Of a stretch of DNA of 64,000 bases, positions 34,050-42,969 are shown in pieces. The notes beneath the pieces were generated by a model. That model was not told the origin of the DNA, did no database searches, and saw nothing but the letters and a program-made list of their open reading frames with translations. This DNA comes from Chryseobacterium sp. Tr-659 (GTDB taxonomy: Bacteria; Bacteroidota; Bacteroidia; Flavobacteriales; Weeksellaceae): positions 1-64,000 of the forward strand of contig NZ_VWWP01000005.1 in assembly GCF_011752975.1 (NCBI RefSeq), given 5' to 3'. The position numbers were made by a program, and so were the translations under genes. How positions within the stretch are numbered: position 1 is the first letter of the stretch; each line of letters opens with the position of its first letter.

Positions 34050-35470
34050 TTTAAATTATCAAAAAAATCATAAATATCCTGTTCCCCGGGAATGTTCAGC
34101 TTTTTTCTTATTCTGTATTTTTTCTGCTGAACACTTCTATGCTGAACCATAGTATAGCTTGCAATTTCTTTAGAAGTAAAATGTAATTTCAGCATAGCAC
34201 AAAAAGCCAGTTCTGAGCTTTCAAGACTGGGATTAACTGCTAAAAGGCCGGCTATGAATTCCGGGTTAGTTTCTTTAAAACGATCCAAAAATTCAGGATC
34301 ATTATTTCTTCCGAGTTCCATGAGTTCTTCCTGTTTATTATCGTTCATTCGTATTTTCAGATTTTCAGCCTCTTTTCTGAGAACTTCTTTTCTCTTTTTC
34401 AATACACTGATAATCCTCCATGAATATACTCCCAGCAATGAAAGCCCGGCAAAAGATAATAAGATGATCCATCGCACGTTGGCATCATGTCTTTCGGAGT
34501 CTTTCTTAGCGTCCATAATAAAGGCTTCCATATCCTGATTGATTGTTGCCAGTAAGGATGTATTGGTTTTATAGTAAGCATCTGTATATGCTTTCAGATA
34601 AAAATAGGCTTTTTCTTTATCTCCTGTCTTTTCATATAATGATCTCAGGTCATTATAAATATATTTTCCATAATACGCATAGATACGTTTTGTTTTTTCA
34701 TTTATTTTCAAAGCCTTTTTTAAGGATTCTTCTGCTTTATCGTATTTTTTATCAGCAAGATAATATTCTCCCATAATGGTATTCGCATACAGAGCTATTC
34801 CATCCTCCTTATTTTTTCTATTAGCTTTGTTATAGGCAATTGTAATGTATTTATAAGCAGAATCCATATTTCTATGCATATAAACATAATCGCTGATGGC
34901 GCACTCTGCAAGCCCGGTATCATCCAGCTTTTTTGCTTTTTGAAAATACTCCAGTGCTTTCATATATTGCTTTTTTCCAATAAAATAAACGCCCTGTCTG
35001 AGATAAATACTAAAAAGGAGATCATTTTTGAGATCAGATGCACCGCTTTTCTGTATACAGCTCATGGCCTCGTTGTTATATTTAAAAGCTTTATCAAGTC
35101 TACGGAGTTCCATATTGAAACGTCCGTAAACATTATAAAATCTTGCTTTATGAAGGTTATTTTCTGATTTGTCTAGAATTTCTTTTGCATTATCGAAAAG
35201 AATTTGTGATTTTCGGTAATTTTCCAGTGAAATGTTTAATTCAGCGAGATTAATGTAACATAGGGCTTTTCCATCTTCATAACCCATTTTATCTGCCTGT
35301 TGGTAGTATTTTTTATTGAGATTAACCAGCAAATCATACTCACCGGAAAGTCTGAACTGTTCGTTTTGCTTTAATAAAGAAACATCAAAGTCCTTTTCAT
35401 GCTCTTCCTGAGTATGAGAATGACAAGAAACCAGGACAATAAGTATCGCAAAAAGAAAGATACGTATCAT
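34046..35470 (-). CDS. Lipoprotein-TPR-TM-HTH protein 2 (membrane-spanning regulator)
   Basis: A 474-residue paralogue of the gene downstream, with the same order: lipoprotein signal (VLVSCHS, Cys 16), TPR repeats (about 40-320), TM helix near residues 333-355 (WIILLSFAGLSLLGVYSW), basic linker and a C-terminal HTH (SKEIASYTMVQHRSVQQKKYRIRKKL). It is very similar to its downstream neighbour in the TM-linker-HTH portion and diverges more in the TPR portion, as expected if the HTH targets are shared and the sensed signals differ (inference). It is preceded by a 167-base gap and may be transcribed separately from the upstream paralogue. Confidence 0.8.
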   Translation of the reverse strand: MIRIFLFAILIVLVSCHSHTQEEHEKDFDVSLLKQNEQFRLSGEYDLLVNLNKKYYQQADKMGYEDGKALCYINLAELNISLENYRKSQILFDNAKEILDKSENNLHKARFYNVYGRFNMELRRLDKAFKYNNEAMSCIQKSGASDLKNDLLFSIYLRQGVYFIGKKQYMKALEYFQKAKKLDDTGLAECAISDYVYMHRNMDSAYKYITIAYNKANRKNKEDGIALYANTIMGEYYLADKKYDKAEESLKKALKINEKTKRIYAYYGKYIYNDLRSLYEKTGDKEKAYFYLKAYTDAYYKTNTSLLATINQDMEAFIMDAKKDSERHDANVRWIILLSFAGLSLLGVYSWRIISVLKKRKEVLRKEAENLKIRMNDNKQEELMELGRNNDPEFLDRFKETNPEFIAGLLAVNPSLESSELAFCAMLKLHFTSKEIASYTMVQHRSVQQKKYRIRKKLNIPGEQDIYDFFDNLK

Positions 35471-35637
35471 ATATTTCTCTATTTTAGCTAGATTTTATTC
35501 ATAATTACTCATTGATTCCCACGCATTAGTAGAATTATATTTTTAAATTTTCAAAATATCAATCTAAGGTGAAATGATATTAAATTCTTCTTAAAAACAG
35601 AATTCATATGGTTTTATTGTGATGGTATTTGTTTTTA

Positions 35638-37065
35638 TTATTTTATATTTTCAAAAAATTCGTAAATATCTGTTTCTCCAGCGATATTTAGTCTTTTTCT
35701 GATCCTGTATTTTTTCTGCTGAACAGATCTGTGCTGTACAAAAGTGTAATCCGCAATTTCTTTAGAGGAAAAGCGTAACTTCAACATCGCGCAAAAAGTC
35801 AGTTCTGAATTTTCCAGATCAGGATTAATCTTTAACAGTGCGCTGATAAACTCCGGGAATAGCTCCCTGAACTTCAACAAAAAAGAAGAATCATTCCGCT
35901 TAGCGAGTTCTATAACTTCTTTCAATTGTCTGGTATGAACATGGCTTTTCAGCTTGTCAGTTTCTTCCTTTAATGATTTCTTTTTCATCTTCTGCCTTCC
36001 TATAATTTTCCGTACATACACCCCTGAAAGTGTAAGAACTGTTATAGACATAGCAATAAATAAAGGAAGATCATTTTTATGCCAATCCGATTCTTTTTTC
36101 GTCTCAGAAATAAAATCTTCCGTGGCCTTATTCATTGCGATAAATCTTGCTGTATCAAATCGTCCTTCCTCTTCCATGTATTTTTTCAGATAGAAATACG
36201 CTTTACCACCGTTATTTTTCTTTTTATACAATTCGGCAAGAGCTTTATAAACCTCTTTTATATGAGATGAATAAGTTCGTCTTGTTTTAATATTGATCTC
36301 TAATGCTTTTTTAAGTGCCTTCTCAGCTTCCTCATTCTTATTGACTTCATTGTAATAATATCCCATTGTAAAATAAACCCAAAGAGACTCCACATCAGAG
36401 GTTTTCTGGCTCAGCATTTTTTCATCTGCCCTGGCAATATATATTCCGGCAGAATCTGGTTGATGTACAAACAAATAATACTGAGCAACCATACAGTTGG
36501 TATAAGCCGAATTTTCCAGCATATTACCTTTCGTAAAACTCTTTAGAGAAGTCCCGAACCAGCCTTTCCAGGCGTAATAAATCCCTTTATTCACATATAG
36601 CCTTGGAAGAAGCTTTGTACTTAGCTCTGTCTTCTTAGCCTCTTTTAAATATTGAAATGCTTTGTTATTACAGTCTATAGCCTTATCATAAAGCTTAAGA
36701 TGAGAATAATACTGGCCGTAGTCATCATAGAATGCTGCCTTATGGTAGGCATTTCCAGAGTTCCCAAGATCTTTTTCTGCTTTATTGAAGAAAAAATGAG
36801 CCTTTTCATAATTACCGGCCGAGACATTTACTCCAGCCATATTAAGATAGCAAAGTCCTTTCCCTGCTTCATATTTCATCTTACCTGCCTTTTTTAAATA
36901 CTTTATATTAAGACGGATAAGTGCTTCATATTTACCGGAAAGCTGAAGTTCTGAGCTTTGAGTCAGTAATGAATAATCAAAATTCTCCCGCTCTTTATCC
37001 TGTGTTTCTTTTTGACACGAATTAATTAATAAGCATAAACCAATACCAATCGTATAAATCAGCAT
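35638..37065 (-). CDS. Lipoprotein-TPR-TM-HTH protein 1 (membrane-spanning regulator)
   Basis: A 475-residue paralogue, more divergent than the other two. Lipoprotein signal (LLINSCQKE, Cys 17), TPR repeats, a TM segment (about 330-350; LPLFIAMSITVLTLSGVYV), a linker and a C-terminal HTH (SKEIADYTFVQHRSVQQKKYRIRKRL) that is nearly identical to those of its neighbours. The TPR part differs most. A start at 37065 gives the lipobox at a suitable distance. It is the first of the three on the strand; its 450-base upstream region shows no clear promoter. The signal sensed and genes controlled are unknown. Confidence 0.8.
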   Translation of the reverse strand: MLIYTIGIGLCLLINSCQKETQDKERENFDYSLLTQSSELQLSGKYEALIRLNIKYLKKAGKMKYEAGKGLCYLNMAGVNVSAGNYEKAHFFFNKAEKDLGNSGNAYHKAAFYDDYGQYYSHLKLYDKAIDCNNKAFQYLKEAKKTELSTKLLPRLYVNKGIYYAWKGWFGTSLKSFTKGNMLENSAYTNCMVAQYYLFVHQPDSAGIYIARADEKMLSQKTSDVESLWVYFTMGYYYNEVNKNEEAEKALKKALEINIKTRRTYSSHIKEVYKALAELYKKKNNGGKAYFYLKKYMEEEGRFDTARFIAMNKATEDFISETKKESDWHKNDLPLFIAMSITVLTLSGVYVRKIIGRQKMKKKSLKEETDKLKSHVHTRQLKEVIELAKRNDSSFLLKFRELFPEFISALLKINPDLENSELTFCAMLKLRFSSKEIADYTFVQHRSVQQKKYRIRKRLNIAGETDIYEFFENIK

Positions 37066-37522
37066 TCTACATATGCTTTTTGAATATGTATAATTATTTT
37101 TAATAATGATCGAATTTAATTTTCCTCACAGCGATCTATTCCCTATACCTACCTATTCATAATGATCAGAGTATCCCGGCAATATTTCCACTGTTATGTT
37201 AGTATTTTCCCCTATCTGCGTTATAAATATACATAAATTATCATCTCTATACGGAAAAAACGTTGTAATTTATAAAAATATAATATTCAAATAAATCGTT
37301 TTTTTTCTCAAAAAAGATGGGTTTTTATTGCATGCTTCATTTATACAAACTTTTATATAAAATCTTTTTTTATAATAAGACTACATGAAATGAAATTTGT
37401 TACAAATGTCAGTATAAGTTTAAAAACACCTGTCCTCTTTTGCTTTTTCTTAGTGTTTACCACAGATTAAGTCCCAAACTATATGGATATTTGCAACTGT
37501 ATAATCATTATTTTAAACAACC
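37066..37522. other. AT-rich divergent gap
   Basis: About 450 bases between the first TPR-HTH gene and the plus-strand acetyltransferase gene. It contains long A/T runs and no reading frame, hairpin or full TAnnTTTG element that I could see. It must hold the promoters of both genes. Confidence 0.5.
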
Positions 37523-37993
37523 ATGAACGTAAATTACCGCCTGCTCTTACCTGAGGAAAGTAAAATTTATCGTGCGATCCGGCTGGAAAGTCTGGAAAAG
37601 TTCCCGAGGGCTTTCGGAGCAAATTATCAGGAAGCAGTGAAGATTGAAAAATTCAGAACTGAAAGCGATATTGAATCTCAAATACCGGAAAGATTTGTAT
37701 TGGGAGCTTTTATGAATAAGCAGCTTATCGGTATCTGTACTTTTATTAAGGATGAAAGAAATATCGGAAATATTTATCAGATGTATGTAAAACAGGAATT
37801 TCAGGGAAAGAAAATAGGGTTGGAACTGCTGCTTAATGTTATTACTAAAGCTCATGAACGGTTTAATGGCATTGAAATTCATTTGGAAGTAACTCCTGGT
37901 AATGATAAAGCTCATTATTTATATAAAAAAGCAGGATTTAAAGATATATCAAGAGACAGTTCCGGAAATACCATAATGAAATACATTGAATAA
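37523..37993 (+). CDS. GNAT-family N-acetyltransferase
   Basis: A 156-residue acetyl-CoA-dependent acetyltransferase. The core GNAT motif A is visible as IYQMYVKQEFQGKKIGLELL (about 90-109), containing the Q/RxxGxG/A acetyl-CoA loop in altered form (QGKKIG), and motif B with YKKAGFKD near residue 133. The substrate is unknown; many small GNATs modify antibiotics, polyamines or ribosomal proteins. It is monocistronic and followed by a tRNA array on the opposite strand. Confidence 0.9.
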   Translation: MNVNYRLLLPEESKIYRAIRLESLEKFPRAFGANYQEAVKIEKFRTESDIESQIPERFVLGAFMNKQLIGICTFIKDERNIGNIYQMYVKQEFQGKKIGLELLLNVITKAHERFNGIEIHLEVTPGNDKAHYLYKKAGFKDISRDSSGNTIMKYIE

Positions 37994-38150
37994 ACTAATA
38001 ATAAAAATGGACCTGGTAAAAGATTAAGATATATATACTTTTTGTATTGGCAGAATATAATCTAGCTTATTTTTTTTGTTTAACCAACAGCTTCTGATAT
38101 TGATCCGGACAAATAAACAAAGCAGGTCAACTTTACATTCCAAAATAAAA

Positions 38151-38177
38151 AAGAATCACTGAAATTCAGTGATTCTT
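38151..38177. terminator. Bidirectional terminator of the tRNA-Lys array
   Basis: A 12-base perfect stem (aagaatcactga / tcagtgattctt) with a 3-base loop, with T-runs on both strands (ttttt to the right, tttttattttg on the minus side). It ends the minus-strand tRNA transcript and could also end a plus-strand transcript from the acetyltransferase gene. Confidence 0.9.
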
Positions 38178-38183
38178 TTTTTG

Positions 38184-38256
38184 TGACCCGGCTGGGATTC
38201 GAACCCAGGACCCATACATTAAAAGTGTATTGCTCTACCAGCTGAGCTACCGAGTC
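38184..38256 (-). tRNA. tRNA-Lys (TTT), copy 3
   Basis: A 73-base cloverleaf on the minus strand. The acceptor arm pairs GACTCGG with CCGGGTC, the T loop is TTCGAAT, and the anticodon loop is CTTTTAA, giving TTT (lysine). Discriminator A; no encoded CCA. Identical to the two other copies. Confidence 0.97.
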
Positions 38257-38338
38257 GGCCATTTTTTGATAGTAAAACTTAATAAGCTTTAATGGTTTAT
38301 TTTTCAAAATTACAGATAAAATACTGTAATTATTTTTG

Positions 38339-38411
38339 TGACCCGGCTGGGATTCGAACCCAGGACCCATACATTAAAAGTGTATTGCTCTACCAGCTGA
38401 GCTACCGAGTC
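38339..38411 (-). tRNA. tRNA-Lys (TTT), copy 2
   Basis: A 73-base tRNA identical to its neighbours, anticodon TTT. The 82-base spacer to the copy at 38184 resembles the 83-base spacer on the other side, including tacagataaaatactgt. Confidence 0.97.
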
Positions 38412-38494
38412 GGTCATTCTTTGATATTAAAACCAAATCCGTTTTAATCTTTTTATAAAAAAATCACAGATAAAATACTGTCAATTATTTTTAG

Positions 38495-38567
38495 TGACCC
38501 GGCTGGGATTCGAACCCAGGACCCATACATTAAAAGTGTATTGCTCTACCAGCTGAGCTACCGAGTC
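38495..38567 (-). tRNA. tRNA-Lys (TTT), copy 1
   Basis: A 73-base tRNA identical to the other two, anticodon TTT; nearest the promoter at 38611-38640. Confidence 0.97.
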
Positions 38568-38610
38568 GGCCACTTACTTTTTTAAGTAAATCCCTTTGTT
38601 TAAGGGACTG

Positions 38611-38640
38611 CAAAAATAGGAAAATCTCCTTTAAATACAA
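38611..38640 (-). promoter_or_regulatory. Promoter of the tRNA-Lys array
   Basis: Read on the minus strand: -33 TTG (38640-38638), exactly 19 bases of spacer, then -7 TATTTTTG (38618-38611). This is a full match to the Bacteroidota housekeeping promoter in position and spacing, and it sits about 45 bases upstream of the first tRNA. Confidence 0.8.
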
Positions 38641-38786
38641 GTTTTTTGAGACCTTTTTATTACAAAAAAAATCAAAAAACAATTAAACACCTGTTTATAA
38701 ATTAATTACGTTTAATGTTTTTTTACTAAAGACGAAGCCCTTTACGATTCAGCCCTGATTTTATTTAAAAAAGCAAGACAACAAAA

Positions 38787-38809
38787 GGGACTGCCTATAA
38801 GACAGTCCC
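38787..38809 (-). terminator. Terminator of the EmrAB/TolC operon
   Basis: A 7-base stem (gggactg / cagtccc) with a 9-base loop; on the minus strand it is followed by ttttgttg. It lies about 50 bases beyond the MFS transporter stop codon. Confidence 0.65.
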
Positions 38810-38859
38810 GAACCACTCTACTATAAAAAACAAGCTAGCTAAGCTATACTTTTTCAATT

Positions 38860-40452
38860 TTATGCAGGAGATAACCTGCGGGATTTTAAATAAAGAACCG
38901 TACGGTTCAGATATGGGAAAAGAATAATCAGCAGTAATGAAGCGGTAAGCAGCCATGTCATTATTTCGTAATAGTCCATCGCAAAACGCACATGATCCTG
39001 AATATTCATTCTACTTACCAACAATTTATTGGAGGCTTTTACTGCCAGATCTTCCGGCATTCCTTTTCGGCTAAGCTTAATAGTCTGTTGATGAAGAAAG
39101 CTTTTTACAGCCGGATCTACTGCACTAAGATGATCCTGAAAAGCATTGTAGTGACGGCTTTTCTCAAAGAGTTCAAAGAAATTAATCAATGCAATACTAA
39201 TACAGAACCCAAAATACCTTACAGCCAGAGCAACAGCTGCCGCAGAAGGCCCAATAGAAGCTGGGACCGATGAAATGATAAAAATAATAGTCGGAACCAT
39301 AATGAGCCCTACCCCTAATCCCTGAAGAAATAAAGGAATGTAATAATTAAATTCATCAGCCTGAATATCAAAAGAATAGTACATTAAACCATGAAACAGC
39401 AGCAGCATTAAAAACCCGGGTCCCCAAATGTATTGGATCTTCTTCTTCTGCAAAACCATACAGCATGCGATAATTACCCCAGCAACAAGCCCTGAAATAT
39501 TAAAAATATTAATGTAAGAAATATAAAACGGATCCAGATGCAGCTCTGTTGCAAAATAAGCATTTGTAATTCCTGATGCAAAACGGCAGATATACATGAT
39601 GAATAGAATCAACAATCCTATTTTGAAATTCCGGTACCTGAATACCCGCAGATCAATATATGGTCTTTTAATGGAACTCTGACGAAATATGGATAGCCCT
39701 CCCAGAACTATAATTCCTATTACACTTCCCAAAATTCTGTTGTCTTCCAGCCAATAATATTCCTGGCCGAAAATCATGATATACCCGATAAGCACAAGCA
39801 TTGTGCTGAAGACAGCAAAGCTCTGCCAATCCAGCTTATAGAGATGGAATCTTGCGTGTGTCCTGTAATTGCTCATTGCAATAGTCAGAAAAATAAGTCC
39901 CGGCAGATAAGAAAAGATCGCCGTTTTGTAGACGATATTAAAATTATAAGAGTCTATCAACTCTGCAGTAATCAGGTTATTAAACGGCAGTGCGCAAATC
40001 AGAATTCCGAAAAAAACAGAAAAGCTGATTTCTCTTCCTCTTTCACTGCTCAGCCTTGTAAAAATCAAAGTCAATGAAAGGTTGACATTCCCGGCAAACA
40101 GCATTCCCTGAATAAAGCGAACCGGAAAAAGAATGTAAATCTCACGGGTAAAGTAGCAGATCAGGCAGGCTGCGATCTGTAATGCTGTAAACAAAAGAAA
40201 ATACTCCTTCGCTGCCAGAAAACTGAAAAATCTCCTTTCCAAACAATAGAATCCAACATATCCGGCGTAGAATAAAGCCACTGAAAATTGAATATCTGCC
40301 GGTTCGCTCCCGTAATATCCTGCCGCAGCATTGATATTCGTCAACGGGAGAAAAAATATAATGATCCCGGGAAGTGTCATGGAAAAAAGAATGATTTTGA
40401 CCAGCCATTCAGGAACCCATCTTTTAAAAAACGGCATCTTTCTTTTAGCCAT
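38860..40452 (-). CDS. MFS transporter of a tripartite efflux system (EmrB-like, DHA2 type)
   Basis: Starting at 40452 (MAKRKMPFFKRW) gives 530 residues and about 14 hydrophobic helices, as expected for DHA2-type exporters; the upstream ATG at 40479 would overlap the adaptor gene by 35 bases. With the chosen start the overlap with the adaptor stop is 8 bases, which supports translational coupling. It works with the HlyD-like adaptor and TolC-like channel encoded next to it to expel hydrophobic compounds across both membranes. It is the last gene of the operon. The substrate is unknown. Confidence 0.85.
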   Translation of the reverse strand: MAKRKMPFFKRWVPEWLVKIILFSMTLPGIIIFFLPLTNINAAAGYYGSEPADIQFSVALFYAGYVGFYCLERRFFSFLAAKEYFLLFTALQIAACLICYFTREIYILFPVRFIQGMLFAGNVNLSLTLIFTRLSSERGREISFSVFFGILICALPFNNLITAELIDSYNFNIVYKTAIFSYLPGLIFLTIAMSNYRTHARFHLYKLDWQSFAVFSTMLVLIGYIMIFGQEYYWLEDNRILGSVIGIIVLGGLSIFRQSSIKRPYIDLRVFRYRNFKIGLLILFIMYICRFASGITNAYFATELHLDPFYISYINIFNISGLVAGVIIACCMVLQKKKIQYIWGPGFLMLLLFHGLMYYSFDIQADEFNYYIPLFLQGLGVGLIMVPTIIFIISSVPASIGPSAAAVALAVRYFGFCISIALINFFELFEKSRHYNAFQDHLSAVDPAVKSFLHQQTIKLSRKGMPEDLAVKASNKLLVSRMNIQDHVRFAMDYYEIMTWLLTASLLLIILFPYLNRTVLYLKSRRLSPA

Positions 40453-41509
40453 TGGAGTGCTTTTTATCCGCATAAACATTCACATTCATCCCTAATTTAA
40501 GGACATCAATATCTTTTCTTTTGCCATCTAATCTTATTCTTACAGGAATACGCTGTACAATTTTCACATAGTTTCCGGTAGAATTATCAGGCGGCAACAG
40601 AGAAAAACTTGAACCGGTTGCCGGCGATAGTGAAATAATTGTACCCTGGAATTCTCTGTCAGGATAAGAATCTGCCACTATTTTCACATGATCTCCGATG
40701 TGCATATCTTTGATCTGTGTTTCCTTATAATTCGCCACTACCCATTTATCGGTCTCATTGTTGACAATAAAAGCAAGTGTTTCCCCGGCATCAATCATCT
40801 GCCCGGCCTCTACGGTTCTTCTTCCCATTCTTCCGTCATATGGTGCGGTAACAGCCGTATAGCTTACATCCAGTTTATGACGGTCCAATAAAGCTTCCAA
40901 TCTTGTAATTTCTGCGCGGATTACTGTTTTTTCAGCCTGAATATCATTGATTTTGGACACGGAGGCAGCATAGTTGTCCTGAGATGATTTATATTCACTT
41001 TCATTCACGTCCAGTGTTGCTTTTACATCTTCCAATCTTTGTCTGGTAGCAGATTCTTCTTCATATAATTTCTGATATCTGTTATAATCCAGCTGTTGTT
41101 TCCATACTTTTGCTTTGTTAGCGGCTACCTGAGCCTGAGCAGATTCTGCTTCTTTTTCTGTGGTACCGGTATTACTTTCCAGTACTTTCAGCTCAGCGCG
41201 GGCCTTTTGAAGTGCAGCCTGAGTTTGTTTCTGCTGAAGAACATATTCACGATTATCAATAAGTAAAAGAGTATCTCCTTTTTTCACTTCTTGGTTTTCT
41301 TCAAACTTCACAGCTACAATAAACCCTCCTGCCCTTGAAATAACCGGGTTTAGATATTCCTGAACCTGTGCATCATTAGTCTGTTCGTATTTGTAATAAT
41401 TTTTAAGGGTAAAAAAGCCCCAAACTGCAAGCGCAGCAACGATTAAGACGGAAACCCATCCTGTAACTTTGGTAATTACCCTGTCTGTAGGGGTGTATTT
41501 TTTTTTCAT
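40445..41509 (-). CDS. HlyD/EmrA-family efflux adaptor
   Basis: A 354-residue membrane fusion protein. One N-terminal transmembrane helix (about 16-36, GWVSVLIVAALAVWGFFTL) anchors it in the inner membrane, a barrel-sandwich half follows (ISRAGGFIVAVKFEENQEVKKGDTLLLI), then a long alpha-hairpin (about 85-200) and the second half plus a beta-barrel (PYDGRMGRRTVEAGQMI). It links the MFS transporter to the outer-membrane channel. It lies between the two genes in tight order (6 bases after TolC-type gene; overlap with the transporter). Confidence 0.94.
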   Translation of the reverse strand: MKKKYTPTDRVITKVTGWVSVLIVAALAVWGFFTLKNYYKYEQTNDAQVQEYLNPVISRAGGFIVAVKFEENQEVKKGDTLLLIDNREYVLQQKQTQAALQKARAELKVLESNTGTTEKEAESAQAQVAANKAKVWKQQLDYNRYQKLYEEESATRQRLEDVKATLDVNESEYKSSQDNYAASVSKINDIQAEKTVIRAEITRLEALLDRHKLDVSYTAVTAPYDGRMGRRTVEAGQMIDAGETLAFIVNNETDKWVVANYKETQIKDMHIGDHVKIVADSYPDREFQGTIISLSPATGSSFSLLPPDNSTGNYVKIVQRIPVRIRLDGKRKDIDVLKLGMNVNVYADKKHSNG

Positions 41510-41514
41510 TGTAT

Positions 41515-42837
41515 TTATAGAGTACCTGTGATATTTTGCAATAAATAATAACTGTTTTGAGCCATGATCTTCGCAGCTTCCAATTCAAATTTTGTCTGAA
41601 GAAGTTGTATATCTGCATCCAGAAGCTCTGTTATAAGAGAAGTCTGATTGAAATATGTATTTTTGATAATACGTGCATTTTCTTTTGCCTGAGCCACATT
41701 GTTTTCGGCTACTTTTATCTGCTCAAGGGCTTCCTGATAACGCAGATAGGCTTCTTTTACCTGCTGTCTTACCTTATCTTCAGTATCTTTATGTATTTCT
41801 TCCTCTTTTTCAAATTCAAGATTCGCTGCTTTTACTTTTTGAGTATTGTGATAAAGAGACGATATGGAAAAGGATGCTTTTAATCCTACAATTCCGAGTG
41901 AGTACCAATAAGGATTATATGGATAAAGAAATATCTGCGGGTTAGCGTAATAAAATTCTCCATACAAACCTATTTTAGGATTTACATTCGCTTTTATCTG
42001 TTTAAGCTTGATTTTACTCAATTCCGTCTGCTGCTCAGAGACATGATAATCAAAAGAATGTTCCAATGCCAGTTTCAGATATTCTGTATACGTTGTATTT
42101 TCATTCCATTGGCTTGAAGGAGATTCAGGAATAACCACTTGTTCATCGGGAATTCCCAGAATAATATTCAGTTTCTGCATAGCAATGAGAATATCGTTTT
42201 CAATAGTTACCCATGTCATTTTTCGTCTGGAAAGTTCAAGTTCTATTCTCAGCACATCACTCTTCAATACCACTCCGTTTTTATAAAGAGCCTGTATTTC
42301 TTTAAGCTGTACTTTTTGGTCTGCTATATCCTGCTTAATCAGATCTCTGAAGATTAAGGTTTTCTGTAACTCAAGATATAATGCTGATGTTTTGTAATGA
42401 ATATCGGAAACGGCCTGCTCTTTCTGAATATTCCTGATTTTTTGAAGAGTCTGGTTTTCTCTGATCTTAAGATTCAGTTTGTTTCCGTTGTAAATATTCA
42501 GATAAAAATCAGCTCCGGCTCTGTAAAGAGTGTGGATCACTTCATGTTGGGTAGGTTTGGAAAAAATTCCGTTTTCATAGATGGGAATGTTGGAAGCTTT
42601 TTCTATTGAACCTTTAATTCCTATTTCCGGAAGCCTTTCATTTTTAGCATCTTTTACTTCAGCTTCCGCAATGTCTACATTGATGGTGTTGATTTTAATA
42701 TGACGGCTGTTCTCTTCAGCTTTTTGCCACGCGTCTTTTAAAGAAAGCCGGATGGTGTCATTCCGTGAACTGCCTGCTTGGGCTGATACAGTGTAGAAAG
42801 TGCCCAGCATCAACAGTCCGGTGAGATAAATTTTCAT
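41515..42837 (-). CDS. TolC-family outer-membrane efflux channel
   Basis: A 440-residue outer-membrane channel with a signal peptide (MKIYLTGLLMLGTFYTVSAQA). Two OEP repeats of long coiled helices, with repeated NxxxA/IxxA-type heptads and ExAxxxVxDAKNERLPEIG near the first, are visible. First gene of the three-gene exporter operon. It is divergent from an AraC regulator; a -7-like element CAAATGTA (minus-strand TACATTTG, 42863-42870) lies 26 bases upstream of its ATG. Confidence 0.93.
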   Translation of the reverse strand: MKIYLTGLLMLGTFYTVSAQAGSSRNDTIRLSLKDAWQKAEENSRHIKINTINVDIAEAEVKDAKNERLPEIGIKGSIEKASNIPIYENGIFSKPTQHEVIHTLYRAGADFYLNIYNGNKLNLKIRENQTLQKIRNIQKEQAVSDIHYKTSALYLELQKTLIFRDLIKQDIADQKVQLKEIQALYKNGVVLKSDVLRIELELSRRKMTWVTIENDILIAMQKLNIILGIPDEQVVIPESPSSQWNENTTYTEYLKLALEHSFDYHVSEQQTELSKIKLKQIKANVNPKIGLYGEFYYANPQIFLYPYNPYWYSLGIVGLKASFSISSLYHNTQKVKAANLEFEKEEEIHKDTEDKVRQQVKEAYLRYQEALEQIKVAENNVAQAKENARIIKNTYFNQTSLITELLDADIQLLQTKFELEAAKIMAQNSYYLLQNITGTL

Positions 42838-42862
42838 CTGAATTTTTCGAATTATTGCAATG

Positions 42863-42870
42863 CAAATGTA
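42863..42870 (-). promoter_or_regulatory. -7 element of the TolC/EmrAB operon
   Basis: Read on the minus strand it is TACATTTG, a full TAnnTTTG match, 26 bases upstream of the channel start codon. No -33 TTG at standard distance. Confidence 0.5.
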
Positions 42871-42934
42871 TTGGCAATCCTGAAATTATTTTTACCTAAA
42901 ATAGTCAACTTTTACATGATTCCGGCCAATTGAT

Positions 42935-42942
42935 TATATTTG
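42935..42942 (+). promoter_or_regulatory. -7 element of the AraC regulator gene
   Basis: TATATTTG, a full match. A start site about 7 bases downstream would lie after the ATG at 42940, which supports initiation at 42970 instead. Confidence 0.6.
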
Positions 42943-42969
42943 TATTTTAAAACTGTTTTCTACTTTTTC

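Noticed and set aside
32607..37065. Toxin-antitoxin or phage regulator cluster
   Set aside because: The proteins are long, with lipoprotein signals and TM helices, and no small toxin gene is present.
38860..42837. Type I secretion system
   Set aside because: There is no ABC transporter; the inner-membrane component is an MFS exporter.
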